NCBI GenBank assembly: GCA_947455215.1
Contig: CANGNA010000017.1
Coordinates: 1 to 64,000 of the forward strand
Origin: Chitinophagaceae bacterium
GTDB taxonomy: Bacteria; Bacteroidota; Bacteroidia; Chitinophagales; Chitinophagaceae
Direction: 5' to 3'
DNA length: 64,000 nucleotides
Shown: positions 12,001-18,900 of the stretch, one piece after another
How the letters are laid out: each line of letters begins with the position of its first letter
Position numbering within the stretch: the stretch's first letter is position 1
The notes under the pieces: model-generated
The model's database searches: none
What the model saw: the letters and a program-made list of their open reading frames with translations, nothing else
Told to the model about the DNA's origin: nothing
Made by a program: the position numbers and the translations under genes

Positions 12001-12071
12001 GCCTGAGCTAACGCGTTGGATGCTATCAACGAGAGGCATCCTACTAAGAGCAACTGGTATAACTTTTTCAT
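1..12071 (-). CDS. Giant Ig-repeat surface protein, C-terminus beyond the left edge
   Basis: A minus-strand frame opens at ATG 12071 and stays in phase to the window edge (checked at 8978, 5873 and 5), giving about 4,023 codons with the C-terminus missing. Residues 1-23 are a signal peptide ending ALAQ. Then come a jelly-roll-like domain (about 24-220), PKD/Ig-like domains and a long array of about 22 bacterial Ig-like repeats of the form GTWSS.NTxIATVD..TGVVTG...ITYSNGCG. Larger modules interrupt the array: two related jelly-rolls (about 870-1042 and 1903-2077), a GEVED domain (about 1300-1444) and three 'WE.G' jelly-rolls (about 2303-2490, 2713-2913, 3127-3323). The last visible part (3803 on) resembles the tail of the next giant protein, so a T9SS sorting domain probably lies outside. 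Likely a cell-surface or secreted adhesin; ligand unknown. Confidence 0.85.
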   Translation of the reverse strand, partial: MKKLYQLLLVGCLSLIASNALAQAVLIDPNGDGGFESGTTFAANNWTAVNPANTALWQIGTAATGFTGNRSAFVGPNATTYTYTNTASRTCHIYRTVTMPAGATSISLTFVLKSVGEVGWDRLLVYTAPTTVTPAANSPASSSTAMTGATLVFTQASTTTYASGYTAVTVTLPNTLAGTTFRLIFTWQNDGSAGTAPPAAVDNIKLTYCPAAGTLAAAASSTSICPGSTLTLTGSFPGALSYTGSSYTWTGPGSYSGATNPATRVIAAATPSGIYTLSTVITGCGTYTATTSSVTVLASPTVSVTASPVCSPASLTASGAVSYTWAPASGASPSNAATTTATAASQTIFTVTGTAANGCTATANVTVNPTPTLSGATAICTGRTGTITGSIAGGSWTTSDPLIATVLSSGTTTTVTPVAAGAVTITYTLPTGCYVVRNVTINQTPTVSATGGTYCSNLLTPVTLTASGTGATYTWAPAATLSASTGSSVNSTPVSVGLTTYTVTNTSAAGCSATATAVVDYHLAATDIDTRIGGSSVCLPGLTPYFAVYSLGASTLSNIYAYGGTYSSSNTSVATVDGAGYVYGAALGTATISYSDAGCSYYITKDVTISGDGFSIAVTPDHSYIYCNSGSGVTLNTDLSGPGAAGVDTWLWTKSDLSTATGLSSTTVGTVTASPTVTTTYQISATNSATGCHAADTVRVSNFSPGNITGGSQNLCVPGTSTWSCTPAAGSGGAGTWSSSNTAIATVTSGGVVGAAGSGNTTIIYTSATGGCYSSRTVTVNTIPTTAVTTSGCANPSYALTATGATTYSWSPSTFLSAATGSSVTSTPTSPTTYTVTGTNGVCATTNATVTVTPTPQAIGGSSSICGAQAVTLLAQNCTSTTGQTGGTWTIYSNGTYASSGTYNFNIRTTTYPDTYNPTTWTGGFLAASANLAGSGVVVRTFFKSPAFSTVNMPSASISFNHYYPNAYSGDSVRLEYSLNGTTWTDMGGFTAATTNTDLTAAGSLASFSLPAGALGQPTVYVQFKYRSGFGYEWYIDNITVQGTQQNSITLTEAVTGGSWLSSATSIATVSPSGGVVTGLNIGTSTITYFTSSCGMALKSVTVLGTPATIGGSLNIAVGSSSSLTNSTLYGTWSVGSTAIATVNSSTGEVFGVSNGTTGVTYSTGCGSAATATITVSTPCTGTPTPGTAAISPTSGGSTTAFSAAVTGYDLSSGITFQWQKSTTSSTSGFTDIPGATNATYNFTGITTNSWFQCVVTCGITSLSATSTVAAATYYPPSSCTPTWIYPNYACTYYYGLVETTGYPFTITGASGSLSDNGACSAAGYIDRSASGPTVTFNQGNSYIANFTANINGYSTGDQIWIDFNNDGAFSASESVGGSSGWTTTSRAEPFSIPGTPSVTSGTFRMRVETQYFYGSYPNYPPCPDATGTNYYGDVRDYKVNILALPAITVTGSVTTLCQGVTVTFANATAGGTWTSSNNSYVAINASTGVATGGSASGVDTIYYTASGMQTYYVITNTANPTTISGSSTVCVSQQVSLTDGIAGGTWSSSDISKATVNSSTGVVGGVAGGTVTISYSTGCGTPATFPMTVNALPGTTTASTTAMCTGATATLTNTVPGGSWISSNSSIASVDPVSGVVTGTGGGTVTISYSMGCLTYATTAMSVNDAPADINPLTTVDMCVGLTTTLSNASLGGTWSSNNTLIATVNSGTGVVGGAAAGTTTITYSNGCGAPATRDVNVNVPPNASITGTSPVCQYGTTTYANTVGGGSWVSANTAIATVDATTGDIGGVAGGTTTISYITTGCNPVTRTISVTPTPAAITGSSILCPSTGTVLSNAITGGTWSTSDATRVTVNSSTGAIGATTLTGNSTITYSNGCAPAATLVVTVSGSAAPITGTFSLCAPAPVTLVAQNCTSLTGQIGGTWTIYNTGTYDPAGPYNFNIRTSTYPDTYNPTAWNGGFLAASANLAGSVPVVRTFFKSPAFSTIGMTSASLSFNHYYPSFYSGDSARLEYSLNGTTWTDMGGFTAATTNTDLTAAGSLATITLPAGALGQPTLYVQFKYRSGFGYEWYIDNVVVSGTQQGTTTLTDATPGGTWAPTTGTPATVNATTGVVTGISAGTRSITYTAACGAPVTQVITVNPVPGTTSGTTPICQGATATWTNTAGAGTWSSSDNTVATVNPSTGVVTGVSAGTAIITFSNGCGTAATRAISVTATPAAITGSTALCPGGTGTLLNSVAGGTWSSGTTANVTVNASTGAVYAVTGVTSGTSVITYSNGCAPSATTTVTISGTPGAITGTAMVCAPSAVTLLAQNWENGAPNSTTAVDGWSQISGTYMASISAVSSATNPTVSSAQSGNNFLYWNSYSVTTGGTATLYSPSFSMVSYAGAQLSVWVYREVGGSYSGSTLEGFTFYVNTTPSTAGATTLGFVPRSSIGNPTGVSGTANPTTSGWYQYTANIPSSYVGATNYILIYAYSQFGNNCFLDNLTVTAAAHATTLASSTPGGTWTSYNTGVATVGAANGVVTGVSAGTAVISYATACGSVGTTVTVNPVPGVTSGASFVCVGSTTSMTNTISGGTWSSSNTAVATVDPTSGIVTGVAQGTASISYVNGCGSATPVSIQVRALPTAITGSTALCQLSTGTLYNTANGGTWTSSDASIATVNINTGVIGATSINGTTTITYSNSCGSPVSIVATVSNVTAAIAGTPYLCVPSATTVTILTQDWETPAGSAVPTSTTAVNGWTKLTPLPSFNYLTTSSAGSAPSATAQSGTYFMSNYCYYFYGNNTVCSPSLALNNYTGVNLTFYVYRDVNATYNTATYAAEGFRVLINNTNSLSGATTLGFVPRAAGVAISGSYISGTSTTTTGGWYQYTCNIPVALQSSSNYILITAAVDPSVSSFEYAYLDNVKITGNPSYNTALTDATPGGAWSSSNPSVAPVDVNTGVVRGLSAGTATITYTGPCGTPVTQVVTVNGAPATVSGAGSICIGASLTLSNSATGGTWSTTAGTIATVDATTGMVTGLTAGSAPITYSNGCGTATTGTVIVKSPPSAIVGASSMCPSSTTNLSNPVSGGTWSSTNTSVATVGTFSGIVYSTGVADTTTIVYGNGCLPNVYSSITVSSSTDTIVGVSSICALPTPLVSTSFESGVPSVQGTAVAGWNYLQGTGAANNYWSSIAGTSTTNPATSGTPSGGGTSVAKFGSNTIASGNSAFLVSPSFDLSGGNGGRVTMHFYRDGNLTAAYDSLAVYINTSPSASGAIRIGSVCRSRTLSTAYVGTAVAAGWQKLTFTIPSTFTGSSNYILFKGYSAAGNNMYMDSIQIRNNSGSATFTDATAGGTWSTSDALVATITTTGVVSAISAGSATISYTGACGAPVTKSIVVNPVPGSNTSGSTTLCVGATTTVANVLAGGTWYSSNPSIATVDVSGNVTALGAGTAVISYFNGCGAAATTTFTVNPVPTVASVTPSATDICAGATLTLTAGAVTGTGTLTSYNWSGPESYSATTTANFHSHAVATSASTGAFSLSVTYPGLGCTSAPVASSTVIVYDYPLTQNVTGGNGCSASTITVGLDGSQAGLTYALILAPSTSVATLTGTGSAVSFASVNTVGNYIVKSTTGPGCTTTMIGSDTVRQTPSLSLAVIPNLCEGITPVSIGYTPTVGSPITYSIDWDATAEAAGFLDVTNAALSGGSISVSVPSSGAIGLFNGVVTASNGYCTSASYSRSVTIYTLPTMTMTDTVVPCYNRAGSISFSGPDSTTVNYKLNGVANSFRFAGTTYTLPTAVLTSNAQYVIVSATNGVCPAHIYNDTVDITPIPLTWIGGTPGGPTAWDSASNWSCGFVPSSSDSVTIPGTLYPPVLPVGVTASVSDLDLSTGTTIDLAGGNMSVTGNIHNAGVVSGSGRVVLAGSSAQKIYGIGTIDNLELNNTSGATIQPGARMMIGKVLYLTTGTLTTNDSLELLSNDTTPAARIAEIPSSGAGITGRVKTDQFVPGGSRRFRFWGHSFSDTISLSQLLPYVDITGPGGAANGFVPT
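2100..5160 (-). repeat. Three copies of a second jelly-roll-type insert
   Basis: Three related inserted domains lie at about 2100-2690, 3330-3930 and 4600-5160. Each starts with a motif like Q(D/N)WE.G or SFESG, continues through 'VDGW/VNGW', contains 'FYVNTTPS..GATTLGFVPR' or its equivalent, and ends near 'SSNYILI.A'. They are spaced by one to three Ig-like repeats. The fold assignment (carbohydrate-binding-like jelly-roll) is inferred from pattern only. Confidence 0.65.
5840..6360 (-). repeat. Jelly-roll coding module, copy 1 of a dispersed pair
   Basis: About 520 bp that aligns along its whole length with 8945-9460, with long identical stretches such as the one around 5862-5900. Both encode an inserted domain containing YEWYIDN and RTFFKSPAFST-type motifs, between Ig-like repeats. 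The similarity is high at DNA level but with many synonymous differences. Confidence 0.8.
8945..9460 (-). repeat. Jelly-roll coding module, copy 2 of a dispersed pair
   Basis: Partner of the module at 5840-6360, in the same reading frame, about 3.1 kb away. The whole inserted domain and its flanking Ig boundary are conserved, which points to intragenic duplication of a domain-sized block. Confidence 0.8.
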
Positions 12072-12118
12072 ACGCACAATTTTTAGTTTTATTACGGGTA
12101 TATTTTTTAAAAAGTATA

Positions 12119-12139
12119 ACATGCCTATTGATGGCATGT
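12119..12139. promoter_or_regulatory. Inverted repeat in the leader of the giant gene
   Basis: ACATGCC and GGCATGT form a perfect 7-bp inverted repeat with a 7-nt spacer, about 50 bp upstream of the ATG at 12071 and downstream of the candidate -7 element at 12179-12186. It may be an operator or an mRNA hairpin. No known regulator site is recognised. Confidence 0.4.
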
Positions 12140-12178
12140 AGAATTTATTCGCAATCTATGTATTTATTAATTTAAAAA

Positions 12179-12186
12179 CAAAATTA
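12179..12186 (-). promoter_or_regulatory. Candidate -7 element for the giant gene
   Basis: The minus strand reads TAATTTTG, a full match to the Bacteroidota TAnnTTTG element, and would give a leader of about 100 nt to the ATG at 12071. I see no convincing -33 TTTG at the usual distance. Confidence 0.4.
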
Positions 12187-12539
12187 TGTTATCAAAATTT
12201 AATTTTTGGTTGAAAAAATGCTCTGGAAATCAACAAGATTTTAACCAACAAGTAAAATATTAGTTGGTTAATCAGTACAGTATTGAGTATCAAGAGCCCG
12301 TAAATAAAATTGGTAATAATCCGTGTAGAATTATTAGCTTTTAGTTACAATTCAAAAATAAGGAAATAAAAATTTAACAGAAAAAACATTAACACATAAA
12401 AAACAAAAAAAATACAAATAGAAATACAGCTTATATGACATCTGATCATGCTCACTTTTGGCAAAAATCCCTTGAAATAGCTGACAATAGCCCTTTTCAC
12501 AGCAGATCGTAAATGTGGAAAACGTGTGAATTTAAGTTT

Positions 12540-12565
12540 TTCAATAAAATGGATATTTTATTGAA
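12540..12565. repeat. Perfect 11-bp inverted repeat, 4-nt loop
   Basis: TTCAATAAAAT and ATTTTATTGAA flank GGAT. The site sits mid-interval, about 470 bp from the start of the giant gene and 380 bp from the end of the next gene. It could be a protein-binding palindrome or a hairpin; it is too AT-rich to be a typical terminator. Confidence 0.6.
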
Positions 12566-12881
12566 TGCGTAAATCTGTGTCTACTAAACAATTTTCGGAT
12601 GAATATGCCACGTTCTATTGTTCCTGCCAATGATTAAGCACCGGGCTATAATGCCCGTTACCGTGGAATGATCGTAACGTATACAGACGTTGTTTAACCA
12701 CCAGAGATAGCATAGCTACAACCAGTAAACACCGCGTCAATAGGGCGTTTCAGCGCACAACTGTATGGGTAATTCTTGATATTTATGCAATCGTAACTGC
12801 CCGTGATTGACCAGCACGATCCGGGCGCATCTTACTTAAGATTTAATAATTCGGGGCTATTTGTTATGACGGAAATTCAAT

Positions 12882-12916
12882 AAAAAAAGCGAGCGCCTTA
12901 TGTAAAAGACGCTCGC
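12882..12916 (-). terminator. Rho-independent terminator after the 3-kilocodon gene
   Basis: On the minus strand GCGAGCG and CGCTCGC (12910-12916 and 12889-12895) form a GC-rich stem followed by seven Ts. It lies 29 bp past the stop codon at 12945 and isolates the two giant genes transcriptionally. Confidence 0.85.
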
Positions 12917-12944
12917 GCAAAATCAATCAAACAATATATACTTA

Positions 12945-15900
12945 CTATTCCTTAATGAGTTTCTGTACAGACTTTTGTTCACCAGAAACAACCTCAACCA
13001 TGTAGGCTCCAGAGGCTAAACGGCCCACTGGTATAGTAACCTGCCCTGCAGTGGAAGCAGCCAATTCAGTAGTATACACACAAACACCTTTAATGTCTGT
13101 TACCCTGATAACAACCTTATTGGCATCTGCTGTAGTAAAGCTGATCTTTACATCGTCAGTAGCCGGATTAGGGGTCATCACTACGCTGAAGCGGTTAGCT
13201 ACAGACTGGCCTGGCTTCAACGCCAGTTCGAACCTGTTTTCACCCTGTGTAGCCTTATCATTATCTATAGTAAACTTATACTCTGTGCCTTCACTAAGTG
13301 TTACGTATTTATTGAGCAGCTTATCATGTAATACCACAGCACCATTATCCGGAGCCAACAGGTGCTCAGCACGTATGATATAGTTTTGCTTGTAGCTACT
13401 GCGCACACCCAGAGGAATGATCTTACCTGCATCAAAAGGACGGGCATCTATAACCATCTTGCGGCCGTCTGCAGAAAGACTATAGAAACTAAGATCACCA
13501 CCAGCCGGTTTTACGGCATCCAGCCTGATATCTTCCGAATCTGACGCATTATCGTCGAACCTTATGTTGAGCATGTCCCAAGGATGGTAGGACTCATCAT
13601 ACACGTGCAAGGATACGTATGGCGTATTACCAGGCTTGAAGAGATAGCTGGTAGCACTAGCTGTCTTCATGTTTTCAGTAATGCGCAGGTGATTACCGTT
13701 ACTAACGGTACGCAGCTGGAATGAAGCATAGGCTGGCAAACTATAATGCTGCGTCACCCCACCCACAACGAAGTCTAATGCCTGGTATTGACCACCACCT
13801 GTAGCTCCAAGTCCGGCATTCCAGACATAGAAAGCAGTACCTACCAGGAAGCCGGAATCTGATGCTTCCCTCATTGCCTCACCAATATCAACTGGCGATG
13901 CGTAAGGATTGCCAATAAAGTTAAAGTCCTGGATAGCGCTACCCTTTTCCAGATTGATCAACTGATCGCCCTGGTTAAGCGTGCCCTTCATAGAAACGAT
14001 ATTTGCCGATGGCACATATGCGAAACCACCAAGACCTTCACCCTTGGCTCCGCGCATAAAGAGACGGAGACCCTGATGCCTGTGTAGCATGTTGGTATCA
14101 TTTTCCGCCCCATCGATCTTAGTAATAGGCACCCAACCCGGATCATAAGAAGCACCCGGATTTGAATAGGCCACTACCAGCTTAAATGCTGATGGATTAT
14201 TAGTAGTGGTGGTAGTAAATCCGTTTGCGGATCCGCCAGACCCGGTGATGTCCATATATGGCTGCAATTGGCCAAGAGATATGGCAGAATCAAAAGGATG
14301 CGCCCAGAAACGGAAACGGCGATAATTAGCCTGAATATACTGATCGACCTTTACCTTACCAGAGATCGCTGCGCCTGATGCTGGAATTGCTGCAACCCTG
14401 GCAGTTCCGTTGATGTCGGACGACAACTCAAGACTATCATTAGTTGTAAGTGTTCCAGATGTAATGCTAAGCGTGGAACCGACTACAAGACGCGAACCGG
14501 TGTTGATAGTTGCCCCGGCAGAGTTATTCAATTCTATATTGTTCACAATACCAATACCACTTATTTGTTGTGCAGAAGTGCCACTCAAAGACATCTTACC
14601 TGCGCCATATACATGACCATTGTTGGTAAGGTCACCCTTAACATTAAGGATAGAACTTGTGTTTAAAGTAATGGTTGCTCCTGACGCAATTGTCAGGTCT
14701 AAAGAAGTTGCGGTAAGCGATGCCGACAGATCTGGCTGATTAGTAGTAACCGGTATGGTTACAACATCCGAATCTGTAGGAACAAGTGCACAAGTCCAGT
14801 TAGCAGCTGTATCCCAGCGGGTAGACAACGCACCAGTCCACGCCTGATCAATCGCCCTGATCGTAACCGTATCAGCAAAAATTGACGAACACGAACCATT
14901 TGTGGCAGAGGTCAGCACATAACTGTGAGACGCGTCGAGATGCGGGATCGCTATTTCGTACGTGCCAAATATAATATCTAGCGTAGCAGGTGTTGAAGCA
15001 CCGCCATCTACACTATAGTTAAATGAATTACCAGGTGCACCGGTAAAGGTAATGATCGCGTCTCTGTTCTTACACAACGAATCTGCACTCGACGTAAGGA
15101 GTACAACAGGTGTATCAGCAACAATAACATTTGCTGGTATTGCGAGCGGGTCGCTGACGCAGGTACCATCAGATATTGTAAGGGTGATCGGGTAGCTGCT
15201 GTTCACCACTCCTGCAGGAATGATAACCGCGATGGAACCTCCCGTCAGGGTACTGTCTATAGCATCCGTTAATCCCTGGGCATGTCCTGTAGCATCATAC
15301 AACAGACTGTATGTGATCGGACTGCCTACCGTATCAGCATAGGTGATAACACCCACTGTGTCACCCAGACAAATTGTAGGATCTCCACCATATGTAGCAT
15401 ATACATAGGTTATTGAAACTGCTGAGGAAAGCGTATCTGTAATATTTGTACCATTTACAAATATCACATATTGAGCATTTACCGGTCCGTGCCCAACTGC
15501 TGTAAGCACACCGGTTGTAGAATCTATTTTAGCAGCATTAGTATCAGTAGTATACCATCCATAGCCCAGATCTGATGGCAATGGAGATGTACTGTAAGCC
15601 GGGGTGACACCGGACGGACTAGGTGTTGCCGATGCCACATAAGACAATGTGATGCTACTGTTATGACAAACAGTGCTAACTCCGCCGATACTACCAACAT
15701 TAAGCGTGGGCTTATTACGAATGATGGTCACTGTGTCGGACAGCAAATTAGCAACTATGATGTCAGGATATTTATCCAGATCTACATCAGCAATGGTAAC
15801 ACCTGCCGATGCTTTTCCTGCTGCATTGCGCAGAATAGTTGGGCTAGAGAATGTAATGCTACTGCCGCTGGAGATATTTGTGAAAACAGCCACCGTATCT

Positions 15901-18900
15901 GAACGTGATGCAACACTATTTGAATTGACAACCACAAGATCAGTTTTTCCATCGCCGTTCATATCCGCATTATTTAATGATGCAGGTGCCCAGCCGGTAG
16001 TTCCCGGCACTGTAGTGGTGGTATTAAAGGTGAATGCACCTCCATTCTGTAATATTTTCACCTCGCTGCCGTATTGGTTAGCAACCGCTATATCCGGGAG
16101 ATTATCGTTATTAAAATCACCTGCTGTTATGTCTGTTGTATAATTTCCGGCAACTATTGTATCAGCCAAAACGAAAGATACAGATCCAATAGAAGAGTTA
16201 TTAGAGAACAGCGCTATTTTACTGATATTACCAGGGAAACGCTGTTCAACCATTGCAATATCAACATCACCATCAGCATCAAAATCGGCCGCGCACAAAC
16301 TGGTTCCACCATTAGTAGAACTGGATTGATTATATGACGCACCATATTTTGAATATGTAAAAGAACCGGCCGTGAAGTCTACACCACTAGATGTTGCATT
16401 GGATAAAATTACCAATGTATCGTACATGGTAGAAGGTATCAGATACGTACCGTTACAAGCAACAGCAATATCTAGTTTACCATCCTTATCAAAATCGGCA
16501 ATTGTAGCTACCCTTGGGCTATATACTCCACCTGTGGGAATATTAGCCGGAGAACCCTGAAATGTAATGCTACCAACTCCAGCTGTTCCGTAACCGGATG
16601 TATTATTATGTAAAATATTAACCTGCACCGAACCACTTCCTCCGGGTGCAATGATATCCGGCTTACCATCTCCGTCAAGATCAGCTATTTTAATATTAGC
16701 AACAAAACCCTGCAATAATTGTGTATTAACGTATTGGAAAGATGCTGTAGCCATATCGTTGGCACCATTACCTGTAGTTACATTACGGAAATAAGAGAAA
16801 TGCGTAGCATTAGGCGAGGAAATAGATGCTGTAGCCACCACCATATCAGGACGACCATCACCATCAAGGTCGCCAACGGCAGTGTTCCAAGGGTTGTGCT
16901 GATTAGTAGCACGGGCCACTGAAATACCTATGGCATCCTGCATGGTGAGCGTAGTCGTAAAATAATCATTAACGTAATCGGGATAAAATTTGATGGTGGA
17001 ACTTGCCTCCAGATGAGTTGTCGTATCGAACAAAGAGATGAAATCAGCGCTTGCACCAAGTGGCACTACTACAGACAATGATGTAGTAGATCCTGAAACA
17101 GGAACAGCCCATGTAGCACCGAAGAAGACCTTCTGTTTGGCCGCAACAGCATTAAAATTAGTACCTGTCAGCGTTATTGTCGCTCCCGGTGCTGCAGAAT
17201 AAGTACTAACCGATGTCAATACAGGAGGATGACCAAGTATGTTGAATGAGGCACTAGCACTACCACTTATTGTAATAGGCGACGTCTCGACAACACGTAC
17301 CTTGTAAGAACCAACGGCTATGGCAGATGGAATAGTAGCGGCTACCGGACTTGCGGTGCCTGTTCCTATCACAGTAACACTACCTGTAAATGAACCTGTA
17401 TTATCTGACAACTCAACATTAACAGAAGTTGGTACCGGTCCGGTATATGTATAAGCAACAGTTATCGGATTTGTAACGTCGTTATACATTGGCGGTGTTG
17501 TTGTAACAGTGCCAGTGGTGATCGTTGCTTTTGGCACCACTTCGCCGGTACTCAGTATCGTAGCTGGTACAAAGTTATTGCCTGCTGCATTGTAGAAAGT
17601 TATCTTATTCTTATTGGCAACAAGCAGGCCTGCAGTATCGGAACCGAAATAAATTCTTCCTGTTGTACCTGCGGTACCGTCGAAGTTACCGTTCCAACCA
17701 TAAATAACAAGAGAAGATCCAGCCCATGCTGCTGTTGTAGCGGCGAACTTGAGACTGTGCGGTGTTGTAGGATCGAGTGTTATGGTACTGCTTGTCGCAA
17801 GAGTTACTACACCACCATTTACTATAATATTTGACGCTGTCAAACCAACTGTTGAGAATGAACTGCCGCCCAACCTTACTGCACCTACAGTTAAAGTTGT
17901 TCCGGAGGACGGTATCAATTTAAATGCTCCACCATTAAGTAACAATGCACTTGTTGATACATTGAGCCCAGAACCGGCTGGAGCGATCGTAAGAGAGCCT
18001 GAAGTAAGTGTGGTAGTGCCGCTATAGCTAACCAAGCCAGCCGTATTACTGATAGTAAGTGCACCGCCATTGATAACAACGGCGCCGGTAGTTGTTACGT
18101 TAGCCGAACCGTTATTTACCATTGTACCACCGGTAAGTGATGTAGCACCTGCACTTAAAACAGCAGTATTTGATATGGTTACACTACCGCCGCTCTGGGT
18201 AATGGTACCCATTGTTAACGTAGATCCGTTTGAAAGTGATACAGCAGCCGTACCAGAGATTGTGGTGTTACCAAGGGTAGTAGTACCGCCACTGTTTATT
18301 ACAGATAAATTACCACCAGATATATTCGATGTGCTTAAAGACATTGATGCAGAACCGGTCAATGATATTGCCCCGCCTGTCTGAGTGATGGTACCGCCAT
18401 TAAGTGTAGTGCTGTTGGCTGCAGTAAGGGCCGCTGTACCTGACACGTTCAGGTTACCCATTGTAGTGGTACCTGCGGTAGGAGCCATGCTTGTGGTGCC
18501 GCCAGACAATGTAATGGCACCTGTGCTTGTTAAAGCACTGCTGCTCAAGGTAAGACTACCACCGGATTGTGTAATACCAGAAGCAGTTAATGTAGATGTG
18601 TTAGCAAGCGACACTGCCGCAGAACCAGAAACGTTCATTGCACCAACGGTAGTAGTGCCGGCTGTTTGAGCAATCCTTGCAGTACCACCTGACAGTGTTA
18701 GCGCTCCCGTACCTACCGATGCAGATCCGCTCATCGTGATGGCACCACCGCTTTGCGTGATACCGGCCATAGTTAGCGTAGAAGCATTTGAAGCTGACAA
18801 AGTTCCTGACGACAATGTTATAGCTCCCGTGGCCGTTGAACCCGCTGTATTAGAAACAACCAAACCGCCACCGTTGATGTTTACTCCACCTGTGCTCGAT

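Larger units (their letters stand above)
12072..12944. other. 873-bp gene-free interval between the two giant genes
   Basis: The part next to 12071 is AT-rich and holds the leader and promoter signals. A perfect 11-bp inverted repeat lies at 12540-12565, a small hairpin (CGGGC/GCCCG) at 12642-12657 and a terminator at 12882-12916. I looked for reading frames and RNA genes in 12570-12860 and see nothing convincing. Confidence 0.7.

Noticed and set aside
12455-12480. Possible sigma-54 promoter (TTGGCA...CTTGA) in the gap between the giants
   Set aside because: The spacing between the GG and the downstream GA is 12 rather than the needed 10 bases to a GC pair, and no gene follows on that strand.
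12642-12657. Short hairpin CGGGC-TATAAT-GCCCG as a terminator
   Set aside because: Only 5 bp of stem, no T tract on either strand and no gene ending near it.
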